DNA from: SZUA-36 sp963759155
GTDB lineage: Bacteria > Pseudomonadota > Gammaproteobacteria > Xanthomonadales > SZUA-36
DNA: 64,000 bases
NCBI GenBank assembly: GCA_963759155.1
Contig: CAVWXX010000019.1
Coordinates: 62,001 to 126,000, forward strand
Reading direction: 5' to 3'
Below are positions 36,040 through 44,365 of this stretch, one piece after another. The notes under the pieces were generated by a model, which saw only the letters and a program-made list of their open reading frames with translations, ran no database searches and was not told where the DNA came from. The translations under genes and the position numbers were made by a program. Position 1 is the stretch's first letter; the number at the start of each line of letters is the position of its first letter.

Positions 36040-36310
36040 TTAATGATAATCTACGATTTCCACTTCACAGGCGCCTTCTTCCCATGTAAAACAAACGCGC
36101 CACTGCATATTCACACGGATCTATAGCTCTCCCTTCTCCTGATAACGCCTCAAAACGATTACTCGGCAATGCCTTTAACGACGCGAGAGTTTCAGACGCA
36201 TCAAGAATTCTAAGCCGCTTTTCAGCTTGTCTATCAAAGCCAGAGAAAGCAGGTACTCTAAAACCACAAAATAAGCGCTCCGTTTTCTTGCATTTGAAGC
36301 TTCTTATCAT
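36040..36310 (-). pseudogene. higB: HigB toxin gene with a frameshift
   Basis: The first ~60 codons give a good HigB start (MIRSFKCKKTERLF, RQAEKRLRILDASETL, NRFEALSGEGR). Then the frame runs to an early stop at 36065. A neighbouring frame continues the family's C-terminus (IRVNMQWRVCFTWEEG, then CEVEIVDYH, stop at 36040). The break lies near 36125-36132, after the GEGR codons, so the mRNA interferase should be inactive unless a programmed shift or a sequencing error is involved. The antitoxin gene beside it is intact. Confidence 0.85.
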
Positions 36311-36327
36311 TATTCACCCAGGAACAA

Positions 36328-36346
36328 ATTGACGCGTTACGTCAAT
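36328..36346. promoter_or_regulatory. Candidate HigA operator upstream of higB
   Basis: Inverted repeat ATTGAC...GTCAAT (36328-36346) with a further GTCAAT half at 36348-36353, 18 bases before the higB start. Autorepression sites are expected at this position; binding is inferred. Confidence 0.4.
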
Positions 36347-36500
36347 CGTCAATATAGCACCAAAACGCCAAAATGGTCAAATGGAACATTGAAAACAACA
36401 TAACCAAAGTATCCATGATCAGCAATCACCTGTCTGTCGGCAAACGTCTCTCATTCTTGTCGGTATATAACTGCCGGAACAACAGACTGTATGGTGGAGA

Positions 36501-36684
36501 GGGAGGGATTGACTCGGGCCCTCCATGGCCCTCGCCCTAACGGGCGTCTCCTTCGTCGACGTCTTCCCGGGCTATCCCTGCCCGGTAATCGAACCCTGGT
36601 GCTTTGCACCGGGTTCTGAATCTTGCCGACCTCTTCGCCAGATACAAAAAAACCCCGCGATGCGGGGCTTTTTTCGGGTATCTC
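36501..36684 (-). repeat. tRNA-Ser-associated repeat, unit A (distal)
   Basis: Unit of 184 bases; its left border (36494-36510) repeats the 3' end of tRNA-Ser almost exactly. Read on the minus strand it holds a terminator hairpin (36653-36667), a T-arm-like hairpin ending GGGTTCGATT, a GCCCGG stem, and a segment ending AATCCCTCCCTCTCC that copies the tRNA acceptor/T-stem. It is the last unit of the array downstream of tRNA-Ser. Confidence 0.85.
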
Positions 36685-36871
36685 GGGAGGGATTGACTCG
36701 GGCCATCCCTGGCCCTCACCCTGACGGGCGTCTCCTTCGTCGACGTCTTCCCGGGCTGTCCCTGCCCGGTAATCGAACCCTGGTGCTATGCACCGGGTTC
36801 TGAATCTTGCCAACCTCTTCGTCAGATACAAAAAAACCCCGCATAGCGGGGCTTTTCGGATTGGAAGCCAC
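36685..36871 (-). repeat. tRNA-Ser-associated repeat, unit B (middle)
   Basis: Unit of 187 bases with the same order of hairpins and a terminator at 36837-36851. Differences from unit A fall largely in loops or keep pairing; for example one CGCCC/GGGCG pair becomes a G-U wobble in the minus-strand RNA. Confidence 0.85.
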
Positions 36872-37059
36872 GGGAGGGATTGACTCGGGCCCTCCATGGC
36901 CCTCGCCCTAACGGGCGTCTCCTGCGTCGACGTCTTCCCGGGCTATCCCTGCCCGGTAATCGAACCCTGTTGCTTCGCAACGGGTCCTTCATCTGACCAA
37001 CCTCTTCGTCAGATACAAAAAAACCCCGCGATGCGGGGCTTTTTTGTATCTGGCGGAGA
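36872..37059 (-). repeat. tRNA-Ser-associated repeat, unit C (next to the tRNA)
   Basis: Unit of 188 bases, directly downstream of the tRNA-Ser 3' end and overlapping its last bases. The T-arm-like stem is GTTGC/GCAAC where units A and B have GGTGC/GCACC, a compensatory base-pair change that supports a conserved RNA fold. Confidence 0.85.
37017..37043 (-). terminator. Terminator immediately downstream of tRNA-Ser
   Basis: Stem CCCCGC/GCGGGG (37024-37038) with T-runs on both sides; on the minus strand it begins 12 bases after the tRNA CCA end. If leaky, transcription would continue into units C, B and A, each with its own copy. Confidence 0.8.
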
Positions 37060-37143
37060 GGGAGGGATTCGAACCCTCGAAGGGCTTTTTAAACCCTTAC
37101 TCCCTTAGCAGGGGAGCGCCTTCAGCCACTCGGCCACCTCTCC
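37051..37143 (-). tRNA. serV: tRNA-Ser (anticodon GCU)
   Basis: 93 nt with encoded CCA (37051-37053), acceptor stem GGAGAGG/CCTCTCC, D-loop GCCGAGTGGCTGAAGGC, anticodon loop CCTGCTAA (GCU), a long variable arm (GGGTTTAAAAAGCCC) typical of class II tRNA-Ser, and the T-loop TTCGAAT. It follows csrA on the same strand, as serV does in E. coli. Confidence 0.97.
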
Positions 37144-37235
37144 TAAAACTGTTGTTCTCACGTTGTTGACAATTAGTCGTTTTCGCTCCCCTGGGAGCGC
37201 GTTATTCCGGACTGTTTTTTACCGGAATTTTAGAA

Positions 37236-37267
37236 TCAAAAAAACCGGGATGCGAAGCATACCGGTT
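37236..37267 (-). terminator. Terminator of csrA
   Basis: Minus-strand stem AACCGGTATGC / GCATCCCGGTT (one mismatch, 37243-37267) with loop TTC, followed by a T7 run. Confidence 0.85.
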
Positions 37268-37297
37268 CATTCATTCCGGGTAAAGAATTAATGTGAA

Positions 37298-37495
37298 TTA
37301 CTTGTGACCGTGTGTGCCGTCTGCCTCATCCCGCTCTTTAAGAATTCGCTGGAATATCTCTTCGCGATGCACTTGTACTTCAGGTGGCGCATCGATGCCA
37401 ATGCGGATCTGATTGCCCTTCACACCTAGCACGGTGATTGTCACATTTTCTCCAATTACGAGTTTTTCCCCTACTCGCCTTGTAAGTATAAGCAT
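37298..37495 (-). CDS. csrA: Carbon storage regulator CsrA
   Basis: 65-residue RNA-binding translational regulator; begins MLILTRRVGEKLVIG and contains GNQIRIGIDAPPEVQVHREEI, the dimer core with the key Arg44-type residue. The short basic tail is typical. A GGGAAGG site lies upstream. It sits between alaS and tRNA-Ser in the classic gammaproteobacterial order. It binds GGA motifs in mRNAs to control metabolism, motility and biofilm genes. Confidence 0.98.
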   Translation of the reverse strand: MLILTRRVGEKLVIGENVTITVLGVKGNQIRIGIDAPPEVQVHREEIFQRILKERDEADGTHGHK

Positions 37496-37591
37496 TCGTA
37501 CCTTCCCTTGGTGTCAGGCCTAGTGGAGCACCTTATCCCTGTTTTTATTGTAAGTCTACACCCCTTAAGAACATTTCTTAGTTCCGTAAAC

Positions 37592-40234
37592 TCAAGTCTG
37601 CTCTGCCACCCAGGCCGCTACGGAAGCTAATGCATCATCCACGAGGTCCGGACGATTACCTCCTGCCTGGGCGAAATCTGGACGGCCTCCCCCTTTGCCG
37701 CCTACCTGACCAGCGACAAAGTTTACCAGATTTCCTGCCTTTATCCGAGCGGTTAGATCTTTACTCACCCCAACGGCTATTCGAACTTTTTCACCATCCA
37801 CACTCGATAGCACAACAATGGCGCTGCCGAGGCGATCTTTCAAGTGGTCAACACTATCCCTTAGACCACCCGCATCGACGTCGTCCATGCGCGCTGAAAG
37901 AACTTTTATTCCATTGATTTCTTTGACATTATCAAGCAGGCTGTCGCTGCCGGAACTGGCCAGGCTGGACTTCAGTGCCGATATTTCTTTCTCCAGTTGA
38001 TGACTGCGTTCCTGCAGTTGTGCCAGGCGGGACGGGGTTGCCTCGGGACTTACCTTCAAAGCATGCGCAACGGCTGTAAGCTGTCTTTCCATGCGCTGGA
38101 TGTGCTCAACGGCTGCCTCACCCGCAACAGCCATGATTCGCCGTACACCGGAGCCGATGGCGGATTCAGAGACAATTTTGAATTGACCGATCTCCCCCAC
38201 CCTGTTCACATGGGTGCCACCGCAAAGTTCGGTCGATAAATCACCGAACCGCAAGACTCTGACCTTATCACCATATTTTTCACCAAATAAGGCCATTGCG
38301 CCGGTTTTCAGTGCATCATCAAAACTCATGACTTCCGATACTGACAGGGGATTAACCCGAATAGCATCGTTAACATGACGCTCAATTTGCTGGAGTTCAT
38401 CCACACTGAGTTGTTTTGGATGTGAAAAATCAAAACGTGTGTAGTCGGGCGCCACCAGTGAACCTTTTTGTTCAACGTGAGTACCGAGGATGTCGCGTAA
38501 TGCACGATGCAGCAAATGGGTGGCGGAATGGTGAATGACAATCGACTGCCGTCTTTCAGCATCTACTTGTGCAGATACCTGCTGCCCGGGCTGCAATTGA
38601 CCGGCACTCATACGCCCGATATGGCCAAAGTAGGTACCACCCAGCTTGATCGTGTCTTGCACGATAAACTTTGCTTCCCCGGCACTGATCACACCCGTAT
38701 CACCGACCTGACCACCGGACTCTGCATAAAACGGTGTCTGGTCCAAAACCACAACCGCAGTATCGCCCTCCTGAAGTTGATCTGCCAACTGGCCATCGAC
38801 AAGAATGCCGGCAACAACAGCCTTATCTGTTGAGAGTTCTTCATAACCCAGAAAACGCGTAGCCGGGAATGTCTTGACGGCCTCGGCTGAGATCTGGTCC
38901 TTGTGTTGAAACTGACCGGCTGTGCGCCCACGTGTCCGTTGTTTCTCCATTTCAACTTCAAAACCTTCGAGGTCGACCTCAAGGTCATTCTCACGTGCGA
39001 TATCCTGGGTCAAATCCAGTGGAAAACCGTAGGTGTCGTAAAGCGTAAACGCAATTTCACCATCAATCTTGCCGCTTGAGGCGGATGATTTCTCCATCAC
39101 GGTCTTCAACAGCCCCAGACCTTTATCCAAGGTTGTCGCAAAGCGCTTTTCTTCATCTTCCAGCGTGGCCATGATATGTGCCTGCTGTTTTGCCAGTGCC
39201 GGATAGGCCGTACCCATCTGCTCTACCAGTGGAGCAGTCATGCCGGCAAAAAACGGGGCTTTCTGACCCAGCTTGAAACCATGACGCACGGCGCGGCGGA
39301 TGATTCGCCTTAAAACATACCCGCGACCTTCGTTGGACGGCAATATGCCATCTGCGATTAGAAAAGCACATGCGCGGATATGGTCCGCAATAACATTCAG
39401 TGACTTATTGGATAAGTCGGTGGTATGGGTCAGACGTGCCGCCGCCTTGATCAGGGCTTGAAAAAGGTCAGTGTCATAATTGCTGTGAACACCCTGCAAA
39501 ACAGCAGCCAGACGCTCAAGCCCCATGCCCGTATCGACACAGGGTTTCGGAAGAGGCTTCAGGCTGCCATCGGCAGACCGGTCAAACTGCATAAAGACCA
39601 GGTTCCAGATTTCGACATAACGGCCACCGTCCTCATCTTCGGAACCGGGCAATCCGCCTTCATAATCCGCACCATGGTCATAGAAAATCTCACTGCATGG
39701 ACCACAGGGACCTGTGTCACCCATGGCCCAGAAATTATCACTCTCGTATTGCGCGCCACCCGGTTTGTCCCCGATACGGATCACACGCTCTTCAGCCAGA
39801 CCGATTTCACTGGTCCAGATATCAGCGGCCTCGTCATCGGTGTGATAAACCGTCACCCATAAACGGTCCTTGTCGAGACCGTAATCTTTGGTTAACAGGT
39901 CCCAGGCGAAGAGGATTGCATCCTTTTTGAAATAATCACCAAAACTGAAATTTCCCAGCATTTCGAAAAACGTGTGGTGACGCGCGGTGTAGCCGACCTG
40001 ATCAAGGTCGTTATGCTTGCCACCTGCACGAACACATTTTTGAGAGGTCGCGGCACGCGGGTTTGCACGCTTCTCGGCACCCAGAAACACGTCCTTGAAC
40101 TGGACCATACCTGCATTGGTGAAAAGCAGTGTCGGGTCGTCTGCCGGAACCAGTGAACTGGATGGGAGTACTTCGTGCCGCCTGTCGGCAAAAAAGTCCA
40201 GGAACGCCTGGCGAATTTCAGCTGTTGTTTTCAA
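37592..40234 (-). CDS. alaS: Alanyl-tRNA synthetase
   Basis: 880 residues, full length. N-terminal class II catalytic core (FLDFFADRRHEVLPSSSLVP, FTNAGMVQFKDVF, TGMGLERLAAVLQG), tRNA-recognition helices, editing domain with the zinc motif HHSATHLLHRALRD and the distal Cys-containing CGGTHVNRVGEIG, and the C-terminal oligomerisation domain (GGKGGGRPDFAQAGG). It charges tRNA-Ala and edits mischarged Ser and Gly. Follows recX on the same strand. Confidence 0.98.
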   Translation of the reverse strand: MKTTAEIRQAFLDFFADRRHEVLPSSSLVPADDPTLLFTNAGMVQFKDVFLGAEKRANPRAATSQKCVRAGGKHNDLDQVGYTARHHTFFEMLGNFSFGDYFKKDAILFAWDLLTKDYGLDKDRLWVTVYHTDDEAADIWTSEIGLAEERVIRIGDKPGGAQYESDNFWAMGDTGPCGPCSEIFYDHGADYEGGLPGSEDEDGGRYVEIWNLVFMQFDRSADGSLKPLPKPCVDTGMGLERLAAVLQGVHSNYDTDLFQALIKAAARLTHTTDLSNKSLNVIADHIRACAFLIADGILPSNEGRGYVLRRIIRRAVRHGFKLGQKAPFFAGMTAPLVEQMGTAYPALAKQQAHIMATLEDEEKRFATTLDKGLGLLKTVMEKSSASSGKIDGEIAFTLYDTYGFPLDLTQDIARENDLEVDLEGFEVEMEKQRTRGRTAGQFQHKDQISAEAVKTFPATRFLGYEELSTDKAVVAGILVDGQLADQLQEGDTAVVVLDQTPFYAESGGQVGDTGVISAGEAKFIVQDTIKLGGTYFGHIGRMSAGQLQPGQQVSAQVDAERRQSIVIHHSATHLLHRALRDILGTHVEQKGSLVAPDYTRFDFSHPKQLSVDELQQIERHVNDAIRVNPLSVSEVMSFDDALKTGAMALFGEKYGDKVRVLRFGDLSTELCGGTHVNRVGEIGQFKIVSESAIGSGVRRIMAVAGEAAVEHIQRMERQLTAVAHALKVSPEATPSRLAQLQERSHQLEKEISALKSSLASSGSDSLLDNVKEINGIKVLSARMDDVDAGGLRDSVDHLKDRLGSAIVVLSSVDGEKVRIAVGVSKDLTARIKAGNLVNFVAGQVGGKGGGRPDFAQAGGNRPDLVDDALASVAAWVAEQT

Positions 40235-40315
40235 AATCTTCCTGCCTTAAAGCAATAAAACGCGACCTGCGCGTAACGGGGGTGCAAGTTTACCGAAACA
40301 ACGCTAAGGAAGGAA

Positions 40316-40786
40316 TCAATCGGTTGAATTTAAACGATCCAGGGCAACATTCGCCTGTTCGTGAGTAAACCCCCTGTTCGACAACCCCCTGTATATTTTT
40401 GCCCGGCCCGCATAATCCAACTCGCCATGGCATCGTTTCTCCGCCCAGTGAGACGCGTTATCAAACCAGACATCCTGGTCTTCCGGCATCGCCTGGGCAA
40501 TCAGGTAGTCAGAAATACCACGACTGCGCAATTCACCACGGATTTTCAAAGGTCCGAAAAGGGCACGCATGCGTGTACGCATGTACATCTCGGTAAAACG
40601 TTGATCTGACACCAGGTTTTGATCGGCAAGATCAGATACGACCTTTTCCGCAAGCACCGGGTCGCAGCCTCGCTGTATGAGTTTTCGCCTGAGCTCTTCT
40701 ATACCGTACTCGCGGCGCGTCAGGTAACGCACCGCGATGTCATGGATTTCCGCCTCTGTCAGGTCACGCGCAGATTTGCCATGCAA
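40316..40786 (-). CDS. recX: RecX, RecA regulator
   Basis: 156 residues, three-helix repeats typical of RecX (YLTRREYGIEELRRKLIQRG, DQRFTEMYMRTRMRALFGPLKIRGEL, YRGLSNRGFTHEQANVAL). It limits RecA filament growth. It starts 12 bases after the recA stop, so the two are co-transcribed. Confidence 0.95.
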   Translation of the reverse strand: MHGKSARDLTEAEIHDIAVRYLTRREYGIEELRRKLIQRGCDPVLAEKVVSDLADQNLVSDQRFTEMYMRTRMRALFGPLKIRGELRSRGISDYLIAQAMPEDQDVWFDNASHWAEKRCHGELDYAGRAKIYRGLSNRGFTHEQANVALDRLNSTD

Positions 40787-40798
40787 TGTGCTTACTCC

Positions 40799-41830
40799 CT
40801 AGGCATCTGCAGCTTGTGGGGCTTCTGCCTTGGGTTCCTTCTTCGGCAGCAACAGGTCGCGCAGACGGCTTTCTATTTCTGCTGCCATATCAGGGTGCTC
40901 CTCCAGGAAGGCACGTGCATTCTCTTTACCCTGACCAATTCTGTCTTTCTGATAGCTGTACCAGGCACCTGCCTTTTCTACGAGACCGTTGGCAACGCCC
41001 AGATCGATTAACTCGCCAAGCTTGGAGATACCTTTGCCATACAAAATCTCGAATTCCGCCTGTTTGAAAGGAGGCGCCATCTTGTTCTTGACCACTTTAA
41101 CCCGGGTCTGGTTACCAATGACCTCATCGCCCTTCTTGATGGCGCCGATGCGGCGAATATCCAGGCGCACCGAGGAATAGAATTTGAGTGCATTACCACC
41201 AGTGGTGGTTTCAGGGCTACCAAACATGACGCCGATTTTCATACGAATCTGGTTAATAAAAACCACCATGCAACCGGAGCGTTGAATATTGGCGGTGAGT
41301 TTGCGCAAGGCCTGCGACATCAGGCGGGCCTGCAGGCCGACGTGACGGTCACCCATCTCTCCTTCAATTTCAGCCTTGGGTGTTAATGCTGCAACGGAAT
41401 CCACTACCACGATATCTACCGCACCGGAACGCACCAGCATATCGGTGATCTCCAGTGCCTGCTCCCCGGTGTCAGGCTGTGAAACCAGCAGATCTTCCAC
41501 GTTAACGCCGAGGTTTTCAGCGTACTGGGGATCCAGTGCATGTTCCGCATCCACAAAAGCGGCTGTGCCGCCCAGTTTTTGCGCTTCTGCGATCACCTGC
41601 AATGTCAGGGTGGTTTTACCGCTGGATTCCGGGCCATAAATCTCGATGACACGCCCACGTGGCAAACCGCCGATACCGAGTGCAACGTCGATCGCCAGTG
41701 ACCCTGAAGAGACAACGTCAATATTCCGCGCCGCAGTGCCATCGCCCATCCGCATGATGGCGCCTTTACCAAACTGTTTTTCAATCTGCGACAGCGCTGC
41801 TGTCAGCGCCTGCTTTTTGTTGTTATCCAC
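40799..41830 (-). CDS. recA: Recombinase RecA
   Basis: 343 residues, starting at GTG with a GGAGAG site. Walker A GPESSGKTT (about residues 67-75), QPDTGEQALEI, loop region GDRHVGLQARLMSQALRKL and INQIRMKIGVMFGSPETTTGGNALKF. ATP-dependent strand exchange and SOS induction. No CTGT-N8-ACAG LexA site is apparent in the ~250 bases between recA and pncC. Confidence 0.98.
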   Translation of the reverse strand: MDNNKKQALTAALSQIEKQFGKGAIMRMGDGTAARNIDVVSSGSLAIDVALGIGGLPRGRVIEIYGPESSGKTTLTLQVIAEAQKLGGTAAFVDAEHALDPQYAENLGVNVEDLLVSQPDTGEQALEITDMLVRSGAVDIVVVDSVAALTPKAEIEGEMGDRHVGLQARLMSQALRKLTANIQRSGCMVVFINQIRMKIGVMFGSPETTTGGNALKFYSSVRLDIRRIGAIKKGDEVIGNQTRVKVVKNKMAPPFKQAEFEILYGKGISKLGELIDLGVANGLVEKAGAWYSYQKDRIGQGKENARAFLEEHPDMAAEIESRLRDLLLPKKEPKAEAPQAADA

Positions 41831-42080
41831 GTAGTACTCTCCTCTGAAATTTTGTGGTTTTCACCGCTAGGCGGCATTATGACACAGGCCCGGCAACGTC
41901 TTAAGCCCCGTTTCGATCAAGACTGCAGATTCCTACAATCATCATCGGAAATTTGCTGCAAACCGGTCATTTATTGCTCGTTCTGATATTCCATTACTTA
42001 CTTGGGGGTTTAACATTGGGTGTAGTTTGCAACAGCTTATTCTCAAATTACGATAATCCGGGAAACCAATCAGAAAAAAA

Positions 42081-42584
42081 TCAGGCTGATTCGCCAAGTC
42101 TTGAAATGATTCCCTGCAAAGCGTGCAAAACCGTCTGCTGACGCACCGCGTTTCGATCACCTTCAAACACGGCAGAGTCACATACCGCCGGCAAGTCACC
42201 AATACACCAGCCGAAATGCACCAGGCCGACCGGCTTGCCCGGCATGCCGCCACCGGGGCCGGCAATACCCGTGGCAGATACAATAACAGCTGCTTTCGAG
42301 TGCTTTTTTGCACCCATTGCCATCTGCCACGCAATTTCATCACTGACGGCGCCATACTTCACCAGGTCATCGTGTGACACACCCAGCATCTGCTCTTTGG
42401 CACGATAGCTGTAAGTGACATAAGCACGATCAAACCACTCAGAGCTACCTTCCATGTCGGTACAGCACTTGGCTATCCAGCCACCCGTGCAGGATTCGGC
42501 AGTCGCCATTCGCCAGTTGCGCGCGGTTAACAGGGCTGAAACCTCTGCTAACAAACGATTGGCCTGTACTTCAAAACCGGACAT
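42081..42584 (-). CDS. pncC: Nicotinamide-nucleotide amidase (CinA C-terminal family)
   Basis: 167 residues, stand-alone CinA C-terminal domain: ATAESCTGGWIAKCCTD (catalytic Ser near residue 31), YVTYSYRAKEQMLGV, VSATGIAGPGGGMPGKPVGLVHFG. Deamidates NMN to nicotinate mononucleotide for NAD recycling. The position upstream of recA matches E. coli ygaD and pseudomonad cinA. Confidence 0.95.
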   Translation of the reverse strand: MSGFEVQANRLLAEVSALLTARNWRMATAESCTGGWIAKCCTDMEGSSEWFDRAYVTYSYRAKEQMLGVSHDDLVKYGAVSDEIAWQMAMGAKKHSKAAVIVSATGIAGPGGGMPGKPVGLVHFGWCIGDLPAVCDSAVFEGDRNAVRQQTVLHALQGIISRLGESA

Positions 42585-42640
42585 ATAACTGTTTAGATTC
42601 CGCCATGGTGGGTTGATTGATTTTCAAACTTTAGTGATCA

Positions 42641-42702
42641 CGATATGGTCACCCATGATTTGCTACGTTACACTTTCCGCGATGTCATCTCCAGCCGTTT
42701 CA
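42641..42702 (+). repeat. Left copy of the mutS start-region duplication
   Basis: 62 bases about 85% identical to 45394-45455. The core GTTACACTTTCCGCGATG is exact and includes an ATG followed by codons for SSPAVSCL then a stop, against PSPAASKQ in mutS. It reads as a severed mutS 5' end placed just upstream of the PPOX gene, to which it may lend a promoter. Confidence 0.85.
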
Positions 42703-42715
42703 TGTTTAGAATTAA

Positions 42716-43321
42716 ATGATGGAAGAGCAGCCAAACTCACTCAATCTTCTCAGCCTGCAACAGATCCCACAGGTATGCTGGAATCTGTTGAGAGAAGGCG
42801 CGACTTCGGCCCGGTCAGCATTGCATGCACCCTGCCTGGCCACCGTTGGCGAACATGGCCCGTCTGCGCGCACGGTGGTGCTTCGCTATTGCAATGAGGA
42901 ACAGCGCACGCTCGCCTGCCATACAGATATCCGGTCAGCCAAGATACATGAAGCCAAAGCTGACCCCCGTGCAAGCTGGTTGTTTTATGACCCTGGGCGC
43001 AAACTGCAGCTGCGCCTGGCAGGGCAACTCAGTATTCACGTCGATGACGATTTCGCTGACCGTCGCTGGGACGATACCACGGCCATGGGACGCGCGTGCT
43101 ACAACACTGCATGCGGGCCTGGTAAGCATTTGCCCCGGCCTGCCAAGGCACCTGGCATCATCAGCAATGAAAAAGAAGCGCGTTCGGCACGCAGCCAATT
43201 TGCCGTTATCGCCTGCAGAATCGAGTTCCTGGACTGGCTGCTGCTGTCGGCCAAAGGTCACCGTCGCGCGCAGTTTCACTGGCGCGTAGATAAACTGGAG
43301 GCATCCTGGGTAACGCCTTGA
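42716..43321 (+). CDS. Pyridoxamine 5'-phosphate oxidase family flavoprotein
   Basis: 201 residues, split-barrel FMN-binding fold: APCLATVGEHGPSARTVVLRYC, RTLACHTDIRSAKIHEAKADPRASWLFYD, KLQLRLAGQLSIH, and the C-terminal RIEFLDWLLL and AQFHWRVDKLEASWVTP. It resembles PPOX-class proteins of unknown substrate rather than PdxH itself, whose PLP-site signature is not evident. It lies within the module bounded by mutS-start copies. Start ATG is 42716 or 42719. Confidence 0.82.
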   Translation: MMEEQPNSLNLLSLQQIPQVCWNLLREGATSARSALHAPCLATVGEHGPSARTVVLRYCNEEQRTLACHTDIRSAKIHEAKADPRASWLFYDPGRKLQLRLAGQLSIHVDDDFADRRWDDTTAMGRACYNTACGPGKHLPRPAKAPGIISNEKEARSARSQFAVIACRIEFLDWLLLSAKGHRRAQFHWRVDKLEASWVTP

Positions 43322-43326
43322 TTTGC

Positions 43327-44319
43327 TCAGTGACCCTTCAGCCGGCTCCATAGCTCTGTGAACACACCCTCTTCGAGGGTCGTTTGAAGCTGCACACTGG
43401 TTGTCGGTATCGAATGGGGGTTGCCAATCTCACCCACCTTGAATTGGAAAGCGAAATAATCTCCCCCACCCATACGCAGGTCCTGGATGACCACGTTCTC
43501 GTCCTGTTGCACAACCCGGTAAAAGCCCTTGGTGAACCACTGCAGACGGGTCACCGGCCAGTGGGCTTCCAGGCCGTTCAACAACTCCACATCACTTTCA
43601 CGGTGTGTAAATTCGACGGCCCGGTCGCTACTCAAAAGCGAATACCAACCCTCGGCGTACCCATCCGGTGTCATCACCACGAAGCGCCAGAGTATGGTGT
43701 TGAAAGGGCCTGGCAGGCTCACGATCTGCCGGTATTCGATGCCTTGCCGTGCGAGCTCTTCCCGCGCAATACCCTGGGTGTAGAACTTTGCCGCGAAACT
43801 CCAGCCCAGGTAGAGGGTACTCAGGGCGAGCATGGTAAGGTTGAAGCGATGGGCTCTTTGCGGATTGCGGCGAGAAACGGCTACAGCAATGACCCCCGCG
43901 ATCAGCGGCAGGGTGTAGAGCGGGTCGATGATGAATATCGAACCCCAGGTCATCGGGTACTCGGTCAGCGGCCAGAAAATTTGCGTTCCGTAGATCGTGC
44001 AGGAATCGATCAATACATGGGTAAGGAAGGCCAGGTAAACCAATATAAGCCAGCCTTTGCGATGCCCTGCGTCTACCGGATGGATTTTTTGGATCAACCA
44101 GACCATCAATGGTGTCAACAGGGCCAGCATGATCACCGAGTGGCTGAATGAGCGATGAAATGTGAAATCCGCGACGGGATCCCCAAAAGGGATGAGTACG
44201 TCCAGATCAGGCAAGGTTCCACAAACAGCGCCCCACAGAGCCGCCTTGCGACCGACGCGGCGCCCCAGTACCGCTTCGCCGACGGCGGCGCCAAGCGCAA
44301 TCTGGGTCAGTGAGTCCAC
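43327..44319 (-). CDS. YdjM/DUF457-type membrane-bound metal-dependent hydrolase
   Basis: The frame runs to 44784, but that part lies over the nei gene. The GTG at 44319 gives ~330 residues beginning VDSLTQIALGAAVGEAVLG, the family start. It has HRSFSHSVIM and LTHVLIDSCTIYGTQIFWPLT (metal-ligand His/Asp motifs) and about five membrane segments in the first 200 residues, then a soluble C-terminal domain. Family members are often damage-inducible but have no defined reaction. Same strand as nei. Confidence 0.82.
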   Translation of the reverse strand: MDSLTQIALGAAVGEAVLGRRVGRKAALWGAVCGTLPDLDVLIPFGDPVADFTFHRSFSHSVIMLALLTPLMVWLIQKIHPVDAGHRKGWLILVYLAFLTHVLIDSCTIYGTQIFWPLTEYPMTWGSIFIIDPLYTLPLIAGVIAVAVSRRNPQRAHRFNLTMLALSTLYLGWSFAAKFYTQGIAREELARQGIEYRQIVSLPGPFNTILWRFVVMTPDGYAEGWYSLLSSDRAVEFTHRESDVELLNGLEAHWPVTRLQWFTKGFYRVVQQDENVVIQDLRMGGGDYFAFQFKVGEIGNPHSIPTTSVQLQTTLEEGVFTELWSRLKGH

Positions 44320-44365
44320 GGGTCCCGCCGGTTGTTTGTTGTTACTGAAAGTGTCATGAGCGCTC

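Noticed and set aside
36585..36630. T-arm-like hairpins in the repeats as additional tRNA genes
   Set aside because: No acceptor, D-arm or anticodon arm accompanies them; only the 3' portion of a tRNA is mimicked.
36451..36897. Arg-rich 148-codon frame antisense through the tRNA-Ser repeats, recalling the protamine-like tpr product reported at E. coli tyrT
   Set aside because: It runs across terminators and repeat borders, differs in frame from unit to unit, and has no ribosome site; better explained as structured RNA.
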